DNA from: Nitratifractor sp.
GTDB lineage: Bacteria > Campylobacterota > Campylobacteria > Campylobacterales > Sulfurovaceae
Direction: 5' to 3'
Assembly: GCA_015486995.1 (NCBI GenBank)
Contig: WFQO01000141.1
Location: 1 to 36,644 of the forward strand
DNA length: 36,644 bases
A program made the translations under genes and the position numbers. Below are positions 34,901 through 36,644 of this stretch, one piece after another (the first letter of the stretch is position 1; each line of letters opens with the position of its first letter). The notes under the pieces are model-generated. The model was not told the origin of the DNA, searched no databases, and was given only the letters and a program-made list of their open reading frames with translations.

Positions 34901-35075
34901 CGGCGCTGGCGCCGGGATAACCGCCGGTGATTCGGATCTTGTCCAGATCGGCGGGCGGGAAGATCTCTTTGGGGATCTTTTGATAGGCGAAGAGTGCGAG
35001 GACCATGACGAGCAGAAAGAGGATGTGGTTGAGAATCGGCCGATCGAGGGCGAAGGCGAGAAAGCGGCGGATCAC
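31959..35075 (-). CDS. RND-family efflux permease (full length)
   Basis: 1038 residues, normal RND size with 12 TM segments and two large periplasmic loops. TM1 (about 12-32), TM4 with LGMLVDEAIVVAENIYRH (AcrB VDDA becomes VDEA), TM10 GLAGVVVNDALIMLDF (Asn where AcrB has Lys940), and RLRPIFLTSLTTVLG retained. It is closer to the hydrophobe/unknown-substrate branch than to metal pumps. Unlike the operon at 21-27 kb there is no adaptor or TolC gene beside it. Its ATG overlaps the ftsL-like stop (ATGA), so it is part of the rsmH-ftsL transcript, an unexpected neighbour for an efflux pump. Confidence 0.94.
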   Translation of the reverse strand: MIRRFLAFALDRPILNHILFLLVMVLALFAYQKIPKEIFPPADLDKIRITGGYPGASADILDKMAVRSIEEDLKSVENLSDIETVIQNGSFSITADLKPGADQQLVLSDVKDVIANVKRDLPADMNEPIARIVIHNFPLLLIAVSGDVPKAELLEAAKALKSRLSRFKSLNSIDVRGDADRELRIAVDDKKLEAYGIPKTLFYQAIQGLSSIYPAGTFKQHGREIYLSTINGEKDAAKIRNTLLGVGERRIRIGEVATVEFRLSTPKEISHFNGHENISLNLTKTKSGNAIALSRQISALLHTFAKKYPSLHFEVYTDTSIWIKNRINLVSSNIFFGLILVFAALFLSVNWRIAAVVALGIPTSFFIALIGSEMLGYSLNMLTMLGALIALGMLVDEAIVVAENIYRHMEMGKPPREAAIDGAAEMFPAVVTATLTTVFAFLPLLIMSGQLGVFMKVLPVMITILLLSSLFEAFYFLPLHAKELFSWGHRVDHHEPSPLWDRAILLYERLLHALLRRKKLSLTLLVVGILAATVGMVKLSKFQLFPAFDASQVYISGKVDVDNRLEETEKLMRRIENDLLKEFNGTDVSSITSIVGMKFTPDQRAESGENLFHIFLNLHERKPQNFFDKYINPLLSIEYDAHDMLREHSAQEILRRAQKVLAPYKALKIGPSHTPLYQELTAFVPQAGIVGHDIEIGLSALDDDKVFAALKRLEKRLHAIPGVLDISDNAVEGPQELKLRVNDYGQKLGLDEGRLVQILRGLYLDAEYGKMFDRSGLVRIRIEDPSRDRNVDLGALRITTPDGREVALRDVADFLYKKSMLKIYKEDGDRVWTVTARTDKKIVLPSEVMERLRPFLHRLEKEGIKVIIKGEEKENRQVKREMGEAAVIALFLIFLSLVWMFNSLILPLITVSVIPLSILGALVGTKLMGLNLTLPGVMGMVGLAGVVVNDALIMLDFIRGSKNYDELAEKASMRLRPIFLTSLTTVLGLLTLIFFASGQALIIQPMAVSLGYGIAWATVLNLIYVPLMYAVIYRVRER

Positions 35076-35359
35076 TGCGTCGCCTCCGGCTCGTTGCCCT
35101 GACTGTCGTCGTCGAGGCTGAAGATCGTGTCGGTGATTTCACTTTTGTATTTGAGGCGCTCGACGTTGGTTTTGAGGATGCTGTTCTCTTCACGTAGTGC
35201 CGCGACTTCGGCGTCGAGTTTATTCAAGGCCCGGCTTTCATAATAGATGCGGTTGCTGAGATAGATTTTGACGGCGGCGAGCATGACGACGATCGTCATG
35301 GCGATCAGCGCGATGGCAAGGGTGCCGGGGGTGATGCCTCGGGGAGGACGACGGGTCAT
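35072..35359 (-). CDS. FtsL-like cell-division protein
   Basis: 95-residue bitopic membrane protein. Short basic N-terminus, one TM (about 13-34, TLAIALIAMTIVVMLAAVKIYL), then a coiled coil (about 40-70, SRALNKLDAEVAALREENSILKTNVERL) and an acidic tail. The position directly after rsmH and the topology are those of FtsL, the divisome partner of FtsB and FtsQ. Sequence conservation of FtsL is low, so context carries most of the weight. Overlaps both neighbours by ATGA. Confidence 0.75.
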   Translation of the reverse strand: MTRRPPRGITPGTLAIALIAMTIVVMLAAVKIYLSNRIYYESRALNKLDAEVAALREENSILKTNVERLKYKSEITDTIFSLDDDSQGNEPEATQ

Positions 35360-36327
35360 CCCTCTTTTCCTTGTTCAGGTTTTTCACGAAAGCGGAAGCT
35401 ACGGAGTTTGGCGCTGCGACTGCGGGGATTGGCGGCGGCCTCTTCGGGAGTGGCGGCGATCGCTTTGCGTTGCAGAGGCCGTCCCAGCGCGTGACCGCCT
35501 CCGCAGAGGCAGCGGGGAGTGCCGGGCGGGCAGATGCAGTCACGGCTCCAGTCGCGGAAGCGGTTTTTGACCCGACGGTCTTCGAGGGAGTGGAAGGTGA
35601 TCAGGGAGACGACCGCGCCGGCGGGGGGATCGGCTTGGAGGGTGTCGAGGAGGCGATCGATTTCGCCTAGTTCGTCGTTGACCGCGATGCGGATCGCCTG
35701 AAAGGGTTGGGTGGCGGGGTGGATGCGCCCCCGGCGGGGCAGGACGCTCTCGACGATCGCCGCCAACTCTTGGCCGCTGCGAATCGCCCGGCGGCTGCGG
35801 GCTTTTACGATCGCTTCGGCGAGACGGCGGGCGGGACGGATTTCGCCGTAATCCCGGAAAATGCGTTCCAGAGCCTCTACGGAGTAGCTATTGACCAGGG
35901 TTTCGGCACTGAACCCCTGCTGCGGGTTCATCCGCATATCCAGGGTTTCGCTTTCGAAAGAGAATCCGCGTTCACGGTGGTCGAGTTGAAGGGAAGAGAC
36001 CCCGAAATCGGCGAGGATACCCACGACCCGCTCCCGGGAGAGAAGACCGGGTAGAAGGTCGGAAAAAGAGCCGTGCAACAGTTGCACACGCTCGACATAA
36101 GGGGCGAGTCTCCGCCGGGAAAAGGCCAGAGCTTCGGGGTCCCGGTCGATGCCCAAAAGCCGCAGGCCGGGATGGGCACGCAGGAGCGCTTCGCTGTGGC
36201 CGGCGTATCCCAGGGTACAGTCGATGAAGCTTCCCGTCGCGTCGATCCCGTCGAAACTCTGAAGAACGGCATCCAGGAGGACCGGAATGTGGGGGCTTGC
36301 GACCTTCTCCTGCGCTCTCTCTGTCAC
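35356..36327 (-). CDS. rsmH: 16S rRNA m4C1402 methyltransferase
   Basis: SAM-dependent methyltransferase (MraW) that N4-methylates C1402 in the ribosomal P site. 323 residues. N-terminal HIPVLLDAVLQSF, SAM motif I DCTLGYAGHSEALL, motif II GIDRDPEAL, the helical insertion domain, then QAIRIAVNDELGEI and SLITFHSLEDRRVKNRF. A four-Cys/His stretch CICPPGTPRCLCGGGH lies near the C-terminus. Start is GTG 36327 with AAGGA upstream, rather than the earlier ATG of the ORF track. It is the first gene of the rsmH-ftsL-RND unit. Confidence 0.95.
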   Translation of the reverse strand: MTERAQEKVASPHIPVLLDAVLQSFDGIDATGSFIDCTLGYAGHSEALLRAHPGLRLLGIDRDPEALAFSRRRLAPYVERVQLLHGSFSDLLPGLLSRERVVGILADFGVSSLQLDHRERGFSFESETLDMRMNPQQGFSAETLVNSYSVEALERIFRDYGEIRPARRLAEAIVKARSRRAIRSGQELAAIVESVLPRRGRIHPATQPFQAIRIAVNDELGEIDRLLDTLQADPPAGAVVSLITFHSLEDRRVKNRFRDWSRDCICPPGTPRCLCGGGHALGRPLQRKAIAATPEEAAANPRSRSAKLRSFRFREKPEQGKEG

Positions 36328-36365
36328 GGTATTTTCCTTTTTACTGCGATACTCTATAGTGCGCA

Positions 36366-36371
36366 ATCATA
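36366..36371 (-). promoter_or_regulatory. Putative -10 element of the rsmH operon
   Basis: TATGAT on the minus strand (TTTTGGTATGATTGCGC), about 40 bp before the GTG; preceded by a T-rich tract. Confidence 0.45.
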
Positions 36372-36419
36372 CCAAAACTCTTTCCATATTATTTAACATA
36401 ATCCACAGAGTCTCTATGC

Positions 36420-36425
36420 TATGAT
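36420..36425 (+). promoter_or_regulatory. Putative -10 element of the right-edge gene
   Basis: TATGAT in CTCTATGCTATGATCTGTG, about 44 bp before the ATG at 36469; divergent from the rsmH promoter. Confidence 0.4.
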
Positions 36426-36468
36426 CTGTGTCGGAATCCAAAGTTTTCGCGAAACGGTAAAGGGAAAA

Positions 36469-36644
36469 ATGGAAGAGATTACACTGCGTTTTGAGATCAT
36501 TCGATTGGCCGTAGAACTCGGTGATTTCGATACGATCGATCTGCAATGCCGCAAACTGCAAAGCCTCAGTCTCGACGAACGTCTGGATGAAATCATTGAA
36601 TTGCTCGAGAGTAGAAACTACCGGCAGGCTCTTTATGGAATGAA
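36469..36644 (+). CDS. Unrecognised protein, N-terminal part (3' end outside window)
   Basis: Open frame of 58 codons running off the right edge, absent from the ORF track because it has no stop. Starts MEEITLRFEIIRLAVELGDFDTIDLQ with AGGG just upstream of the ATG. The visible part is charged and predicted helical, with no signal peptide or TM segment, possibly a helical-repeat or scaffold domain. No family recognised. Confidence 0.6.
   Translation, partial: MEEITLRFEIIRLAVELGDFDTIDLQCRKLQSLSLDERLDEIIELLESRNYRQALYGM

Overview
The window looks like chromosomal DNA of a Campylobacterota (epsilonproteobacterial) organism, probably of the Sulfurovum/Nitratifractor type, though it is GC-rich for that group. 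The reasons are the block HIT - pheS - pheT - aroA - ispH - rpsA - serA, the short BioB, the PgbA-like protein, the Csd3-like M23 peptidase, and promoters with a clear TATAAT but usually no -35 box. This placement is inference from gene content and order; no database was searched.

Layout. 1-0.8 kb: end of enolase and an FtsB-like protein. 0.8-2.8 kb (minus): bioB and a CPA2 antiporter. 2.9-5.9 kb (plus): a small two-TM protein coupled to an 829-aa hybrid sensor-like protein whose phosphoacceptor histidines are missing. 5.9-8.5 kb (minus): PgbA-like protein, GlcD-type FAD oxidase, small phosphoesterase. 8.7-10.6 kb (plus): Csd3-like M23 peptidase and a NUDT14-like Nudix hydrolase. 10.7-11.2 kb (minus): group II truncated haemoglobin with a TTGAC-N4-GTCAA box upstream. 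11.5-21.1 kb (plus): HIT, pheS, pheT, aroA, ispH, rpsA, serA; pheS to ispH are linked by ATGA overlaps. 21.3-26.9 kb (plus): a tolC - adaptor - RND operon whose pump is split into two overlapping genes. 27-28.3 kb: efp and a DJ-1/PfpI protein. 28.5-29.1 kb (minus): DedA protein. 29.2-30.3 kb (plus): class I aminotransferase. 30.35-31.6 kb (minus): DEAD-box helicase. 31.96-36.3 kb (minus): rsmH - ftsL-like - RND permease, all joined by ATGA overlaps. The right edge holds the start of an unrecognised gene.

Most of the coding content is core metabolism, translation, envelope and efflux. The least explained material is intergenic. First, there are three copies of a palindromic element with two invariant internal boxes (GGCAGTCGC and GCGCTCCTTTGTCGC) and arms that differ between copies but are self-complementary within each copy. 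Second, there are degenerate heptanucleotide arrays just 3' of genes at five loci, two of them followed by a related GCGTTGC hairpin. Third, four TTCATAA-type repeats spaced close to whole helical turns lie upstream of the efflux operon. No tRNA, rRNA, CRISPR array, transposase or prophage gene was seen.
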